Below are positions 47,832 to 59,960 of a stretch of 64,000 nucleotides of DNA, piece after piece. The notes under the pieces are model-generated. The model was not told the DNA's origin. It worked only from the letters and a program-made list of their open reading frames with translations, and did no database searches. Source of the stretch: Serratia sp. UGAL515B_01 (lineage in GTDB: Bacteria; Pseudomonadota; Gammaproteobacteria; Enterobacterales; Enterobacteriaceae); the NCBI RefSeq assembly GCF_033095805.1, contig NZ_CP109901.1:1426001-1490000 (forward strand), in the 5' to 3' direction. The first letter of the stretch is position 1, and the number at the start of each line of letters is the position of its first letter. The translations under genes and the position numbers were made by a program.

Positions 47832-49073
47832 GTGTCTAAGCGTCGAGTAGTTGTGACCGGACTGGGCATGTTGTCTCCTGTCGGCAACACTGTAGAGTCC
47901 ACGTGGAACGCTCTTCTTGCCGGTCAGAGTGGCATCAGCCTGATTGACCATTTCGATACTGCTGCCTATGCAACGCGTTTTGCTGGCTTGGTAAAGAACT
48001 TTAACTCTGAAGACTTCATTTCGCGCAAAGATGCGCGGAAAATGGATGCCTTCATCCAATACGGGATCGCAGCTGGCATGCAAGCTATGCAAGATGCGGG
48101 GCTGGATATCAACGAGGCTAACGCCACGCGTATTGGCGCTGCAATCGGTTCAGGTATTGGCGGACTGGGATTGATTGAAGAGAACCACAGTTCACTGGTG
48201 AACGGTGGTCCACGGAAAATCAGTCCATTTTTTGTGCCTTCAACCATTGTGAATATGATCGCCGGGCATTTGACCATCATGTATGGTATGCGCGGTCCCA
48301 GTATTTCAATAGCAACAGCCTGTACATCTGGTGTTCATAATATCGGTCATGCAGCTCGTATCATTGCTTATAACGATGCAGATGTGATGCTTGCCGGTGG
48401 TGCAGAGAAGGCCAGCACTCCTCTAGGCGTCGGTGGTTTTGGTGCTGCTCGCGCACTTTCAACGCGTAACGAAAATCCGCAGGCTGCAAGCCGCCCTTGG
48501 GACAAAGACCGTGATGGTTTTGTGCTCGGTGATGGGGCTGGAATGATGGTGCTTGAAGAGTACGAACATGCGAAGAAGCGTGGAGCAAAAATTTACGCAG
48601 AGATTGTTGGCTTTGGTATGAGCAGCGATGCTTATCATATGACATCTCCACCGGAAAATGGTGCTGGTGCAGCTCTGGCCATGGAAAATGCCTTGCTTGA
48701 TGCGGGTGCCAAACCATCACAAATTGGTTATATCAACGCACATGGCACATCGACGCCTGCGGGCGATAAGGCTGAGGCACAAGCAGTAAAATCCGTTTTT
48801 GGCAATGATGCCAAACGAGTGTTGGTGAGTTCGACCAAATCGATGACCGGTCACCTGTTAGGGGCTGCTGGAGCTATTGAGTCCATCTTTACTGTTTTGG
48901 CACTTCGTGATCAGGCGGTTCCGCCCACGATCAATCTGGATAGCCCAGATGAAGGGTGCGATTTGGATTTTGTGCCACATGAAGCACGTCAAACAAAAGA
49001 TATGGAGTACAGTTTGTGTAACTCCTTTGGTTTTGGCGGTACTAATGGCTCGTTGATTTTCCGTCGAGTTTAG
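47832..49073 (+). CDS. fabF: Beta-ketoacyl-ACP synthase II
   Basis: Elongating condensing enzyme, 413 residues. The catalytic Cys is in [14 protein letters not shown]; the two His are in [15 protein letters not shown] and [11 protein letters not shown]. The start is GTG (47832) with GGAGG seven bases upstream, giving [16 protein letters not shown]. Confidence 0.97.
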   Translation: MSKRRVVVTGLGMLSPVGNTVESTWNALLAGQSGISLIDHFDTAAYATRFAGLVKNFNSEDFISRKDARKMDAFIQYGIAAGMQAMQDAGLDINEANATRIGAAIGSGIGGLGLIEENHSSLVNGGPRKISPFFVPSTIVNMIAGHLTIMYGMRGPSISIATACTSGVHNIGHAARIIAYNDADVMLAGGAEKASTPLGVGGFGAARALSTRNENPQAASRPWDKDRDGFVLGDGAGMMVLEEYEHAKKRGAKIYAEIVGFGMSSDAYHMTSPPENGAGAALAMENALLDAGAKPSQIGYINAHGTSTPAGDKAEAQAVKSVFGNDAKRVLVSSTKSMTGHLLGAAGAIESIFTVLALRDQAVPPTINLDSPDEGCDLDFVPHEARQTKDMEYSLCNSFGFGGTNGSLIFRRV

Positions 49074-49153
49074 TAAAACGAAGCTAAAGCCGGGTTCTAT
49101 TCCCTGATGACCAGCGGTACTCGCTTGCTATAAAAGGATATAGCCCAATCAAA

Positions 49154-49181
49154 GCCCGGTTCTTTTTGACCGGGTTTTTTT
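49154..49181 (+). terminator. Terminator after fabF
   Basis: GCCCGGT, loop TCTTTTTG, ACCGGGT and TTTTTTT. It ends the fab transcript before pabC. Confidence 0.88.
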
Positions 49182-49275
49182 ATCTCGTCAAAAGACTAAA
49201 TCCAGACTCATACATTTATTATCGGTTTTTTGCGCTTGAAATGTGGTGTTGGAAACTGATTGCGAAGGGGACCCT

Positions 49276-50073
49276 ATGTACTGGATCAACGGACAACAGC
49301 ATGATGCGTTGGCAGTTGGCGATCGCGGTTTACAGTTCGGCGATGGTTGTTTTACTACTGCCAGGGTGGTGGAAGGCAAAATTGATCTTTTGCCTTGGCA
49401 TCTTGAACGGCTACAGCAGGCAGCTAGGTGCTTGCTTTTGCCAGAGGTAGATTGGGCATCTGTCGAGCGTGAGATGCTGCATGCAGCAGGTTCCACAGCG
49501 CTGGGTGTCGTCAAAGTCATACTTACACGTGGTAGTGGTGGGCGAGGTTACAGTCCTGTTGGATGTGCGGCCCCTACAAGGATTGTCTCGCGCAGTACTT
49601 ATCCAATACATTATCAGCAGTGGCGTGAGGAGGGGATTAAACTCGCACTTAGCCCGATTCAATTAGCCCGAAGCCCTTTGCTAGCAGGGGTGAAACACCT
49701 CAATCGTCTTGAGCAGGTGCTGATCCGTGCACACTTAGAACAGACGGATGCAGACGAAGCTCTGGTGCTTGACACTGCCGGTATGCTGGTGGAATGCTGT
49801 GCAGCCAATTTATTCTGGCGTAAAGGGCGAGATGTTTTTACTCCATGCCTCAATCATGCCGGGGTTGCAGGGGTGATGCGTCGTAAAGTGATGGCATCAT
49901 TAACGGCAACAGACTATAGATTGCATCATGTCAGTGAACCACTTGAGACGCTGGCGGATGCGGATGAAGTTTTGGTATGTAACGCACTGATGCCATTGCT
50001 ATCAGTGAATACTGCGCAATCATGGTGCTATCATTCGCGCCAACTGTATGATTTTTTGCGACCGTACTGTTAA
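49276..50073 (+). CDS. pabC: Aminodeoxychorismate lyase
   Basis: PLP enzyme that releases 4-aminobenzoate and pyruvate from aminodeoxychorismate. It has 265 residues, fold-type IV, with the PLP Lys in GVKHLNRLEQVL and RGLQFGDGCFTTARV at the N-terminus. ATG 49276 fits the family; the frame is open to 49243. Partner of pabB at 4.0-5.4 kb. Confidence 0.95.
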   Translation: MYWINGQQHDALAVGDRGLQFGDGCFTTARVVEGKIDLLPWHLERLQQAARCLLLPEVDWASVEREMLHAAGSTALGVVKVILTRGSGGRGYSPVGCAAPTRIVSRSTYPIHYQQWREEGIKLALSPIQLARSPLLAGVKHLNRLEQVLIRAHLEQTDADEALVLDTAGMLVECCAANLFWRKGRDVFTPCLNHAGVAGVMRRKVMASLTATDYRLHHVSEPLETLADADEVLVCNALMPLLSVNTAQSWCYHSRQLYDFLRPYC

Positions 50074-50086
50074 AGATGGCTGATTG

Positions 50087-51112
50087 ATGAAGAGAAAAAA
50101 ACTAAAGATTATTTTACTGGTGGTCATTCTGATTTTGGCCTCATTGTATTGGGGTTATCAAAAAGTTAAACGTTTTGCTGATACGTCGCTGGCTATTGGA
50201 CAGGAAACCATTTTTAAACTGCCTTCGGGCACAGGGCGAGTTGCACTTGCAGGCTTACTGGTGCGCGATAAGTTGATCCACAACGGTAGATGGTTCCCCT
50301 GGTTACTACATTTGGAACCAGAATTGGCAGAGTTCAAGGCTGGCACCTATCGTTTAACGCCAGGAATGACAGTGCGCCAAATGTTGAAATTGTTAGCCAG
50401 TGGCAAAGAAGCACAGTTTAGCGCACGTTTTATTGAAGGTTCACGCCTGCGCGACTGGTTACAAGTGTTGCAGGAGTCCAAATATGTGAAACATACTTTG
50501 GCAGGTAAAGATAATGCGCAAATTGCTGTTGCGCTTGGTTTGCCGAAGGGTTCAAGCCTTGAAGGGCGTTTCTATCCGGACACTTATCTCTACACCGCTG
50601 GCACAACCGACTTGGCCTTACTAAAACGTTCCCATGTTCGGATGGAAAAAATATTGCAGGATGTTTGGAACAAACGAGATACCAGCTTGCCGTATAAAAC
50701 GGCAGAAGAATTGCTGATAATGGCATCGATTATCGAGAAAGAGACGGCAGTGCCTGAAGAGCGAACTAAAGTAGCCTCGGTGTTCATTAATCGATTGCGC
50801 CTAGGTATGCGTTTGCAGACCGATCCCACCGTGATTTATGGTATGGGAGAAAGTTACACTGGCAGCATCAGTCGTAAGGATCTTGAAACACCCACGCTCT
50901 ACAACACCTACGTAATTGATGGATTGCCTCCAACGCCGATTGCCATACCAAGCCGTGCCTCACTTGAGGCTGCCGCAAATCCGGCAAAAACAGATTATCT
51001 CTACTTTGTGGCTGACGGTAAGGGTGGTCACACATTTACCACCAATTTAACCAGCCATAACGAAGCCGTGCGCGCCTATCGCAAGGTGCAAAAGGAAAAG
51101 AATGAAAAGTAA
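50087..51112 (+). CDS. mltG: Endolytic murein transglycosylase MltG
   Basis: Inner-membrane lytic enzyme that cuts nascent glycan strands. It has 341 residues: one N-terminal membrane span (about 7-22), a LysM-like region and the YceG domain with catalytic Glu in [30 protein letters not shown] and [15 protein letters not shown] are conserved. ATG 50087 is preferred to the TTG just before it. Its end overlaps tmk by 11 bp. Confidence 0.95.
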   Translation: MKRKKLKIILLVVILILASLYWGYQKVKRFADTSLAIGQETIFKLPSGTGRVALAGLLVRDKLIHNGRWFPWLLHLEPELAEFKAGTYRLTPGMTVRQMLKLLASGKEAQFSARFIEGSRLRDWLQVLQESKYVKHTLAGKDNAQIAVALGLPKGSSLEGRFYPDTYLYTAGTTDLALLKRSHVRMEKILQDVWNKRDTSLPYKTAEELLIMASIIEKETAVPEERTKVASVFINRLRLGMRLQTDPTVIYGMGESYTGSISRKDLETPTLYNTYVIDGLPPTPIAIPSRASLEAAANPAKTDYLYFVADGKGGHTFTTNLTSHNEAVRAYRKVQKEKNEK

Positions 51113-51740
51113 ATTTGTCGTCATTGAAGGTTTGGAAGGCGCGGGTAAAACAACTGCACGTGACACAATTGTCAGTGTGATGCAGGAGCGGGGAATCAAG
51201 GATATTGTGTTTACCCGCGAACCGGGGGGCACTCCAATTGCGGAAAAGCTTCGCGATCTGTTTAAACGCGGAACGGAGGGGGAATTGCCTACGATCAAAG
51301 CAGAAGTCCTGATGCTGTACGCAGCCCGTGTCCAACTGGTTGAGACAGTGATCAAGCCTGCTTTGGCAAGAGGAGCTTGGGTTGTTGGTGACCGCCATGA
51401 CCTCTCATCGCAAGCCTATCAAGGAGGTGGAAGAGGGGTTGATCAACAGCTGATGGCATCATTGCGCGATACCGTGCTTGGCGATTTTCGTCCTGACCTG
51501 ACATTGTACCTCGACTTACCGCCCTTGGTTGGTTTACAGAGAGCACGTGCACGCGGCAAATTGGATCGTATTGAACAGGAAGCGTTGCCGTTCTTCGAAA
51601 GAACTCGTGCACGCTATCTGGAACTTGTCGTGCAGGATAAAAGCATAGTGACTATCGACGCAGCGCAAACGCTGGAACAGGTCACCGCTGATATTCGACA
51701 AGCAGTTTCGCAATGGTTACTACAGCAGGAAGACGAGTAA
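51102..51740 (+). CDS. tmk: Thymidylate kinase
   Basis: Phosphorylates dTMP to dTDP. It has 212 residues with P-loop GLEGAGKTT, the DR motif in [10 protein letters not shown] and the LID region [16 protein letters not shown] 51102 lies inside the mltG end. The stop shares one base with the holB ATG. Confidence 0.97.
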   Translation: MKSKFVVIEGLEGAGKTTARDTIVSVMQERGIKDIVFTREPGGTPIAEKLRDLFKRGTEGELPTIKAEVLMLYAARVQLVETVIKPALARGAWVVGDRHDLSSQAYQGGGRGVDQQLMASLRDTVLGDFRPDLTLYLDLPPLVGLQRARARGKLDRIEQEALPFFERTRARYLELVVQDKSIVTIDAAQTLEQVTADIRQAVSQWLLQQEDE

Positions 51741-52747
51741 TGAACTGGTATCCGTGGCTTAATATGCCGTATCGCCATTTGGTGGGGCAATATGCTGCTG
51801 GTCGCGGTCACCATGCCTTATTGTTACATGCTGCGCCTGGAAACGGAGATGCAGCGTTGCTCTACGCATTAGGCCGCTGGTTGATTTGCCAGCAACGCAA
51901 TGGTGAAAAGAGCTGTGGGGAATGCCACAGTTGCCGCTTGATGCTGGCTGGGAATCATCCTGATTACCATACATTGGTACCGGAGAAAGGCAAATCCAGC
52001 TTGGGTATTGAACCGATTCGCCAAGTAATAGAGAGTCTTTATTCTCATGCTCAGCAAGGGGGAGCTAAAGTGGTGTGGCTGTCTCAAGCTGAATTGCTGA
52101 CAGAAGCTGCCGCTAACGCGTTGCTGAAAACGTTGGAGGAACCGCCTGACAATACTTATTTTCTGCTAGGTTGCAGCGAACCGTCACGTTTGTTAGCGAC
52201 ATTGCGTAGCCGCTGCTTCTATTGGCATCTTGCTAGCCCCGATGAACAGATGGGTTTACGCTGGCTAGACCGCGAAGGGATTGGTGAGCCGATAGCGCGA
52301 CTCACTGCGCTGCGTTTGCATGGCGGTGCCCCCATTGCTGCTGAAGCGCTGTTACAGCCAGAACGTTGGCAGCAGCGAGCCTCACTTTGTAGTGCGCTGA
52401 GTACTGCTTTGCAGCAGGAAGATATGCTGCTCCTGTTACCTGCATTGAACCATGATGACGTGCCTGAGAGGCTACATTGGTTATGCGCGCTGCTGCTGGA
52501 CGGGTTGAAATGCCAGCAGGGGGCGGTGAATCATGTGATGAATCAGGATCAGCGGTCGTTAGTGCAGCAATTAGCGCGATGTTTGAATAGTTCTTCGTTG
52601 CAACAGAGCATGCAACAGTGGCTTAACTGTCGCCATCAACTGCTCAGTATCACGGGTGTGAACCGCGAATTATTACTGACAGAACAGTTACTCAACTGGG
52701 AGCAGATGGTCGGCGCTCCCGGTGATTCACCTCCTTATACGTTGTAA
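51740..52747 (+). CDS. holB: DNA polymerase III delta' subunit
   Basis: Clamp-loader subunit, 335 residues. It has the zinc-ribbon cysteines CGECHSC, a degenerate P-loop (APGNGDAA in place of GxxGxGKT, as expected for delta') and SEPSRLLATLRSRC. ATG 51740 overlaps the tmk stop; the frame is open upstream but within tmk. Confidence 0.95.
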   Translation: MNWYPWLNMPYRHLVGQYAAGRGHHALLLHAAPGNGDAALLYALGRWLICQQRNGEKSCGECHSCRLMLAGNHPDYHTLVPEKGKSSLGIEPIRQVIESLYSHAQQGGAKVVWLSQAELLTEAAANALLKTLEEPPDNTYFLLGCSEPSRLLATLRSRCFYWHLASPDEQMGLRWLDREGIGEPIARLTALRLHGGAPIAAEALLQPERWQQRASLCSALSTALQQEDMLLLLPALNHDDVPERLHWLCALLLDGLKCQQGAVNHVMNQDQRSLVQQLARCLNSSSLQQSMQQWLNCRHQLLSITGVNRELLLTEQLLNWEQMVGAPGDSPPYTL

Positions 52748-52761
52748 AAGAGTTCATTATC

Positions 52762-53550
52762 ATGTTGTTAGTAGATTCTCATTGTCATCTTGATAGTTTG
52801 GATTTTGAAGCATTGCATCATAATGTTGATGATGCCTTGGTAAAGGCTAAAGCACGGGATGTGGGTTATGTCCTCGCCGTTGCTACCACCTTGCCAGGTT
52901 ATCAGGCTATGGTTCAACTGATTGGCCAGCGAAACGATGTTGCCTTTTCCTGTGGCGTTCATCCACTGAATCTGGAGGGTGGATACGATTATGCTGAACT
53001 GCGCCGTTTAGCAGCAGCAGAGCACGTTGTCGCTCTGGGTGAAACTGGGTTGGATTATTTCTATCAAAAAGACAATCTGCCTTTGCAGCAAGCTTCTTTT
53101 CGCGAACATATTCGCATTGGCCGGGAACTCAACAAACCGGTGATTGTACACACTCGCGATGCGCGTGAAGATACGCTGAGTATTTTGCGTGAAGAGAATG
53201 CACAGGATTGTGGGGGGGTACTACATTGTTTTACTGAAGATCTCCCTACTGCTAAAGCATTACTGGACCTGGGTTTTTATATATCGTTCTCAGGGATTGT
53301 CACGTTTCGTAATGCTGAGCCATTGCGAGAAGTTGCGCGTTATGTACCGCTGGATCGTATGCTAGTGGAAACTGACTCTCCGTATTTAGCTCCCGTTCCT
53401 CATCGAGGCAAAGAAAATCAACCGGCTTATGTACGCGATGTCGCTGAATACCTCGCGATATTGAAGGGCGTGAGTTTGGAAAGCTTGGCTGAGGCGACGA
53501 CATCCAATTTTTCACGCTTATTTCATATCAAACCCTCATCTTTCGCCTAA
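52762..53550 (+). CDS. ycfH: TatD-family metal-dependent hydrolase YcfH
   Basis: A 262-residue TIM-barrel hydrolase. Metal ligands are in DSHCHLD, GETGLDYFY, VIVHTRDA, LHCFTE and the Asp in VETDSPYLAPVPHRGK. TatD relatives act as 3'-5' DNases or D-aminoacyl-tRNA-type hydrolases; the cellular role of YcfH is not settled. Last gene before ptsG. Confidence 0.92.
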   Translation: MLLVDSHCHLDSLDFEALHHNVDDALVKAKARDVGYVLAVATTLPGYQAMVQLIGQRNDVAFSCGVHPLNLEGGYDYAELRRLAAAEHVVALGETGLDYFYQKDNLPLQQASFREHIRIGRELNKPVIVHTRDAREDTLSILREENAQDCGGVLHCFTEDLPTAKALLDLGFYISFSGIVTFRNAEPLREVARYVPLDRMLVETDSPYLAPVPHRGKENQPAYVRDVAEYLAILKGVSLESLAEATTSNFSRLFHIKPSSFA

Positions 53551-53604
53551 AGTTAATTCATAGTCATCGGTGATGATGGATTTTTTTAAGCTCGTAATTT
53601 ATCG

Positions 53605-53635
53605 ATAAAACGGGTAATGTTCCCACCCGTTTTAT
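53605..53635. terminator. Perfect hairpin after ycfH
   Basis: ATAAAACGGGT and ACCCGTTTTAT form a perfect 11-bp stem around a nine-base loop. The A/T ends let it act as a terminator in either direction. Confidence 0.75.
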
Positions 53636-53705
53636 GTCAGCTGTGGACCTTTTTCATCTTTTTTACAAAAAGTGGACGATTTTGGAAAAGTGTCAGGTTT
53701 GTTCA

Positions 53706-53764
53706 TTGAAACGTGACTACCATCAAACATTATACGGGGCATTTATTTTACTCTCCGTAAAAAT
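53706..53764 (+). promoter_or_regulatory. ptsG promoter with CRP and Mlc sites
   Basis: TTGAAA (53706-53711) with TATACG (53731-53736) or CATTAT (53728-53733) as -10. A CRP-like site CGTGACTACCATCAAA (53712-53727) lies over the spacer. TTATTTTACTCTCCGTAAAA (53743-53762) resembles the Mlc operator of E. coli ptsG and would cover the transcription start. Confidence 0.7.
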
Positions 53765-53842
53765 TCCAGGGGTGCTCAGACACCCTGATATGTAAGAGGT
53801 TTGTTTCCCCTCTACAACGCGAAAATTCGCGAGAAGTTGCAA

Positions 53843-53863
53843 AGCACTATTACTCAGGAGCAC
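53843..53863 (+). promoter_or_regulatory. SgrS pairing region over the ptsG ribosome-binding site
   Basis: CACTATTACTCAGGAGCAC covers the Shine-Dalgarno AGGAG and closely resembles the E. coli ptsG target paired by the small RNA SgrS during glucose-phosphate stress. The sRNA gene itself is not in this window. Confidence 0.7.
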
Positions 53864-53871
53864 ACTCAACT

Positions 53872-55305
53872 ATGTTCAAGAACGCATTTGCAAACCTGCA
53901 AAAAGTAGGTAAATCGCTGATGCTGCCGGTATCCGTATTGCCTATCGCAGGTATTCTGCTGGGCGTCGGTTCTGCCAATTTCAGCTGGCTACCTGCGGTA
54001 GTCTCTCACGTGATGGCAGAAGCCGGCGGGTCTGTATTCGCCAATATGCCGTTGATTTTTGCCATTGGTGTTGCTCTGGGCTTCACTAACAACGATGGGG
54101 TTTCTGCATTAGCTGCGGTAGTAGCCTACGGCATCATGGTGAAAACCATGGCGGTGGTTGCGCCGTTGGTCTTGCACCTGCCGGCTGAAGAGATTGCTGC
54201 CAAACACCTGGCGGATACCGGGGTGCTCGGGGGTATTATCTCCGGTGCCATCGCTGCCTATATGTTTAACCGCTTTTTCCGCATTCAACTGCCGGAATAC
54301 CTGGGCTTCTTTGCCGGTAAGCGTTTTGTGCCGATCATCTCTGGCTTGGCAGCCATCATTCTGGGCCTGATCCTGTCCTTTATCTGGCCGCCTATCGGTA
54401 GCGCTATCCAAACTTTCTCACAATGGGCGGCATATCAAAACCCCGTTGTCGCATTTGGTATCTATGGTGTTGTTGAGCGTGCTTTAGTACCTTTCGGCTT
54501 GCATCATATTTGGAACGTACCGTTCCAAATGCAAATTGGTGCATTCACTAATGCGGCGGGGCAGGTTTTCCATGGCGACATTCCTCGCTATATGGCGGGT
54601 GATCCGACTGCGGGTATGTTGTCCGGTGGTTTCCTGTTTAAAATGTACGGCTTACCTGCGGCGGCTATCGCCATATGGCACTCAGCTAAACCGGAAAACC
54701 GTGCTAAAGTCGGCGGGATTATGATCTCCGCAGCATTGACCTCGTTCCTGACCGGTATTACCGAGCCGATCGAGTTCTCTTTCATGTTTGTTGCGCCGAT
54801 CTTGTATGTTATCCACGCGATTTTGGCAGGTCTTGCCTTCCCAATCTGTATTCTGCTGGGTATGCGTGACGGTACCAGCTTCTCACACGGCTTGATCGAT
54901 TTCATCGTATTGAGCGGTAACAGCAGTAAAATCTGGCTGTTCCCAATCGTTGGTGTCATCTACGGCTTAGTGTACTACACTATTTTCCGTGTACTGATTG
55001 CTAAACTGGATCTGAAAACCCCAGGCCGTGAAGAGAGCACTTCCGATCAGGTGACTCAGTCTGGTTCGGAAATGTCGGCGGCTTTAGTTAAGGCATTTGG
55101 TGGTAAAGAAAATATCACAAACCTGGATGCTTGTATCACCCGTCTGCGCGTTAGCGTGGCAGACGTGTCCAAGGTTGACCAAGCCGGTCTGAAAACATTG
55201 GGTGCTGCGGGTGTGGTTGTTGCAGGTTCTGGTGTTCAGGCTATCTTTGGTACGAAATCTGATAACTTGAAAACCGATATGGATAATTACATCCGTAATC
55301 ATTGA
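53872..55305 (+). CDS. ptsG: Glucose-specific PTS enzyme IIBC
   Basis: Imports and phosphorylates glucose. It has 477 residues: an N-terminal EIIC membrane domain with about ten spans (residues 1-380), a linker, and the EIIB domain with phosphorylated Cys421 in [11 protein letters not shown]. No IIA domain, so phosphate must come from Crr elsewhere. [12 protein letters not shown] is the EIIC signature. Confidence 0.97.
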   Translation: MFKNAFANLQKVGKSLMLPVSVLPIAGILLGVGSANFSWLPAVVSHVMAEAGGSVFANMPLIFAIGVALGFTNNDGVSALAAVVAYGIMVKTMAVVAPLVLHLPAEEIAAKHLADTGVLGGIISGAIAAYMFNRFFRIQLPEYLGFFAGKRFVPIISGLAAIILGLILSFIWPPIGSAIQTFSQWAAYQNPVVAFGIYGVVERALVPFGLHHIWNVPFQMQIGAFTNAAGQVFHGDIPRYMAGDPTAGMLSGGFLFKMYGLPAAAIAIWHSAKPENRAKVGGIMISAALTSFLTGITEPIEFSFMFVAPILYVIHAILAGLAFPICILLGMRDGTSFSHGLIDFIVLSGNSSKIWLFPIVGVIYGLVYYTIFRVLIAKLDLKTPGREESTSDQVTQSGSEMSAALVKAFGGKENITNLDACITRLRVSVADVSKVDQAGLKTLGAAGVVVAGSGVQAIFGTKSDNLKTDMDNYIRNH

Positions 55306-55320
55306 TCAGGTATATGAGCT

Positions 55321-55350
55321 AAAAAGGGAGGCGACAGCCTCCCTTTTTTT
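55321..55350 (+). terminator. Terminator of ptsG
   Basis: AAAAAGGGAGGC, loop GACA, GCCTCCCTTTTTTT, 15 bp after the stop. Two further hairpins follow in the gap (CCACC with GGGTGG near 55365-55380, and GTGTTGG with CCAACAC near 55471-55490). Confidence 0.95.
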
Positions 55351-55411
55351 GTCAGCTCTAAACCACCTCCTTGGGTGGTGGATTTTTACTTTTAACGGCT
55401 TAACGCAAATT

Positions 55412-55448
55412 AAAAAAAAGCCCTGAACAGGGTAGAGGTGTTCAGGGC
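55412..55448 (-). terminator. Terminator of the cmoAB transcript
   Basis: On the minus strand GCCCTGAACA, nine-base loop, TGTTCAGGGC and then TTTTTTTT. Confidence 0.88.
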
Positions 55449-55613
55449 AAAAGATTAAATGTTTCACTGGTGTTGGCGCGATACCAACACTTTAACTTTA
55501 GTTAAGAATGGCGAATAATGCCGACTTAAATGTTGTAAAAATGTAAAAAAATAATTATCAATTAATCTGGCGTTCCATGTTCCAGCTTCTATAAGGGCAT
55601 GGATGTGATGAGT

Positions 55614-57334
<1,721 letters not shown>

Positions 57335-57417
57335 TCAGGTCAGAATTAGAAGGTGCGTATGCTAACAGAAAACCGGTTAGGGCAGAAGCAGGCGGCCTGA
57401 CCGCCTGAAACAGAAGC

Positions 57418-57813
57418 TCAATGCAGACTGAAAATAATGTCCCATGGAAGATAGAAGATATTAGCGATGATCATCAATATCAAGGAAATGTAAGTAGCCG
57501 CCATGCCTGAACGGCGCCAGTGAATTTCGTGGTTGCGCAAGCCGTAGTAGTGTACCAATCGGCCTGCCATTAGCATGATGCCACAGAGGTGAACCATCCA
57601 GACTTCAGCTCCGTTCATCTCCATGATGACTAGCAACACTGCTGCCATCGGGATGTACTCTACCGCATTGCCATGAACGCGAATTGCGGTTTGCAGTTCA
57701 TAGAAACCACCGTCACCACTTGCAACACGGTACTGCATTCTGAGCCTGACCACGTCAAAAGAGAGTTTGATCAACAACAATGCGCCAAGCACTACATAGA
57801 GCGCGCTTACCAT
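57418..57813 (-). CDS. yecN: MAPEG-family membrane protein YecN
   Basis: A 131-residue four-span membrane protein of the MAPEG superfamily (glutathione-linked enzymes in eukaryotes; function unknown here). RVHGNAVEYIPMAAVLLVIM holds the conserved Asn/Glu region, and GRLVHYYGL follows. Order yecD-yecE-yecN-cmoA-cmoB as in E. coli. Confidence 0.92.
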   Translation of the reverse strand: MVSALYVVLGALLLIKLSFDVVRLRMQYRVASGDGGFYELQTAIRVHGNAVEYIPMAAVLLVIMEMNGAEVWMVHLCGIMLMAGRLVHYYGLRNHEIHWRRSGMAATYISLILMIIANIFYLPWDIIFSLH

Positions 57814-57914
57814 TTTTCACTCCATTTCTTAATCAACTCTTACAGCAAGCATCATAACTGCCATTACTGCGGCTGTCGCCAGAAAAAACCGTTGTAATCA
57901 GTCAGATTAATTGT

Positions 57915-58730
57915 TCAAAACAGATTATCCTGTTCTGGCCAGTCTGGTGCTGGCGGTAGATTGCGAATCACCTGATGCAGCCGTTGCCAGATTTTTTGTG
58001 CTTGTTGCGGGGAATCTCCGTTATCTGGCGTATGTATGAACAGATAGGGATGATGTTGCTCAGACCAGACGGAGAGTTTCTGTTGCCATACCTCAAACCA
58101 ACGAAGATTATCCTGTAGTACATCGCCGCCAATAAAACGCACTAGAGGATTATTGGCAGTAACAATCGCATGTACAGGAAGCTTGGGTTTTTTCTGTTGC
58201 GCATCGCGTAGTGCTGCTGTGGACGGAACGGCGCTATGAACCGGGCGGCTATCAAGGATCACACGGTTGATCCCACGTTGATGCAGGCCCTGATTAAGGG
58301 ATCGCTCTTCTTCGCCTTTGGTGAAAAATGCAGAGTGCCGCACTTCAACGCCGTAAGTAAAAGCTTGCGGTAAATCGTCCAGAAAATCCCACAATACGCT
58401 TAGGTGTTTGGGAGAAAAAGCGGCAGGCAACTGCAGCCAAAGTTGCCCAATGCGCGCTTGGATCGGATTCAGGCAGTCATAAAATGTCTTCAGGTCAGCG
58501 TTGCAATGACGTAAGGCCGCTTTATGGCTGATCGCTGAGGGGAATTTAAAACAAAAACGGAAATCATCATGGGTCATATCGCGCCAACGATGCACAATTT
58601 CTGCTTTTGGAAGTGCGTAGAAGGTGGTGTTGCCTTCTACGCAATTAAAGTAACGACTATAGTCAGCCAGATCGCGCAAACCAATGCGGTGCCAGGCAGG
58701 ATGTTGCCATTGTGGTAGTCCGATATACAT
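57915..58730 (-). CDS. yecE: DUF72 protein YecE
   Basis: A 271-residue DUF72 TIM-barrel protein of unknown function. MYIGLPQWQHPAW, FNCVEGNTTFYALP, FCFKFPSAISH, YGVEVRHSAFF and NRVILDSRPVHSA match E. coli YecE. ATG 58730 matches the family start; an ATG eight codons upstream is possible. Confidence 0.92.
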   Translation of the reverse strand: MYIGLPQWQHPAWHRIGLRDLADYSRYFNCVEGNTTFYALPKAEIVHRWRDMTHDDFRFCFKFPSAISHKAALRHCNADLKTFYDCLNPIQARIGQLWLQLPAAFSPKHLSVLWDFLDDLPQAFTYGVEVRHSAFFTKGEEERSLNQGLHQRGINRVILDSRPVHSAVPSTAALRDAQQKKPKLPVHAIVTANNPLVRFIGGDVLQDNLRWFEVWQQKLSVWSEQHHPYLFIHTPDNGDSPQQAQKIWQRLHQVIRNLPPAPDWPEQDNLF

Positions 58731-58803
58731 TATGTTGCTATCTTTCCTGTTCACATTCTGGCAACAACGGTAGCGTTATCTTTTCAGTCTTTCAAGCCAT
58801 AGC

Positions 58804-59376
58804 CTATAGTGCAGCGTGAATTTCGCTGGTGCTGCGCACGCGAGCGATCCGTGGGAATATATTATCAAAGGCAAACTGGTGCATTTCAGCATTGTAGGTG
58901 CTGCAAATGTCTTCGGCGATCACCAATTCATAACCATATTCCCAAGCATTACGAGCCGTGGATTCGACCCCGATATTGGTAGCAATACCTCCTAGTACGA
59001 TGGTTTTGATACCACGACGACGTAGTTGAAGGTCAAGATCGGTACCGTAGAAAGCTCCCCATTGGCGTTTGGTGATTAAGACGTCGCTATCCTGTACGGC
59101 CAGTTCTTTTGGGAATGTCCACCATGAATCAGTTAATCCGCCAACCGGAGAAGGGGAAGGCTTGTCTACCGGTTGCTTCAGCGCTTCGGCAAATGAGTCC
59201 GACCAGCCGACTCGAACCAGAAACACCGGCGCATTTAGTGCGCGAAAACGCCCAGCCAAGTGTGCGGCGTGAGTGACAACTTTGTTGGCGCTGTGTGGGC
59301 CCGCAGCGAAAGGTAAAATACCCTCTTGCAGATCGATAAGTACCAGAGCCGTTGTTTCGGGATCAAGCTTCAACAT
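58804..59376 (-). CDS. yecD: Isochorismatase-family hydrolase YecD
   Basis: A 190-residue cysteine hydrolase-fold protein. The Asp is in [10 protein letters not shown], the Lys in [16 protein letters not shown]. The expected nucleophile Cys position reads [20 protein letters not shown], with Ala where many members have Cys (typically GxxTNxCV). The family's cis-peptide [10 protein letters not shown] is kept. A Cys-less site is known in part of the family, so a non-hydrolytic role is possible. Confidence 0.88.
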   Translation of the reverse strand: MLKLDPETTALVLIDLQEGILPFAAGPHSANKVVTHAAHLAGRFRALNAPVFLVRVGWSDSFAEALKQPVDKPSPSPVGGLTDSWWTFPKELAVQDSDVLITKRQWGAFYGTDLDLQLRRRGIKTIVLGGIATNIGVESTARNAWEYGYELVIAEDICSTYNAEMHQFAFDNIFPRIARVRSTSEIHAAL

Positions 59377-59627
59377 AATAAAGACATCTCATTGTGAGAG
59401 TGGATCAGGGTCGGGGTGGCAAGTGTGGTCTGTAATAAGGCGTAATGGCAAGAGGGACCTAGGTGAAAAAACTGCTATTGGGTAGGGAGAAAATTGTTAA
59501 CTAATGTGTTTGTTGCACCAGAGAGATGTCATTTAGCATAGTAACAATGCCTCGTTCGTACTTATCTGGCGCATGAAATTCCTTTATAATGGTCACCTTT
59601 TTTCATCACTCTTTAATCCAACGACCT

Positions 59628-59789
59628 ATGCCGATTTTTGAATATGCATGTGGTGCATGCAAACATCGATTAGAGGAATTACAGAAATTTTCCGACGCGC
59701 CGCTGACTGAGTGTCCGGCGTGTGAGCAGCCCACATTGACCGAGTTGATTTCGTCCACCGGTTTCCAGTTAAAAGGCATCGGCTGGTAG
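59628..59789 (+). CDS. FmdB-type zinc-ribbon protein
   Basis: A 53-residue protein with two CxxC pairs (CGACKHRLEELQKF and CPACEQPT), the short FmdB/PF09723 regulatory zinc ribbon. It starts MPIFEYACGACKHRL and ends GFQLKGIGW. ATG 59628 was chosen over upstream in-frame codons. It lies between yecD (divergent) and aspS, as I recall for related non-E. coli genomes. Confidence 0.88.
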   Translation: MPIFEYACGACKHRLEELQKFSDAPLTECPACEQPTLTELISSTGFQLKGIGW

Positions 59790-59960
59790 GCGACAGATTT
59801 TAAATCGGACAAGTAAGAATTCGTTATACCCTAGGGATCTCAAGTCGCAGGTAGGGAGTCAACTCTGCTAAGGCTTTAAAGGGAACGGGTATAGATCACA
59901 GCCGTGCGGACGACAGCAGTTATGCTTCCGGCGGAATCGGCTTAAGTAAAAGGATAGCGT

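Noticed and set aside
59815..59880. Possible ERIC end near the aspS promoter (TTATACCCTAGGGATCTCAA)
   Set aside because: Only about 40 bases resemble an ERIC end and no core or second end follows.
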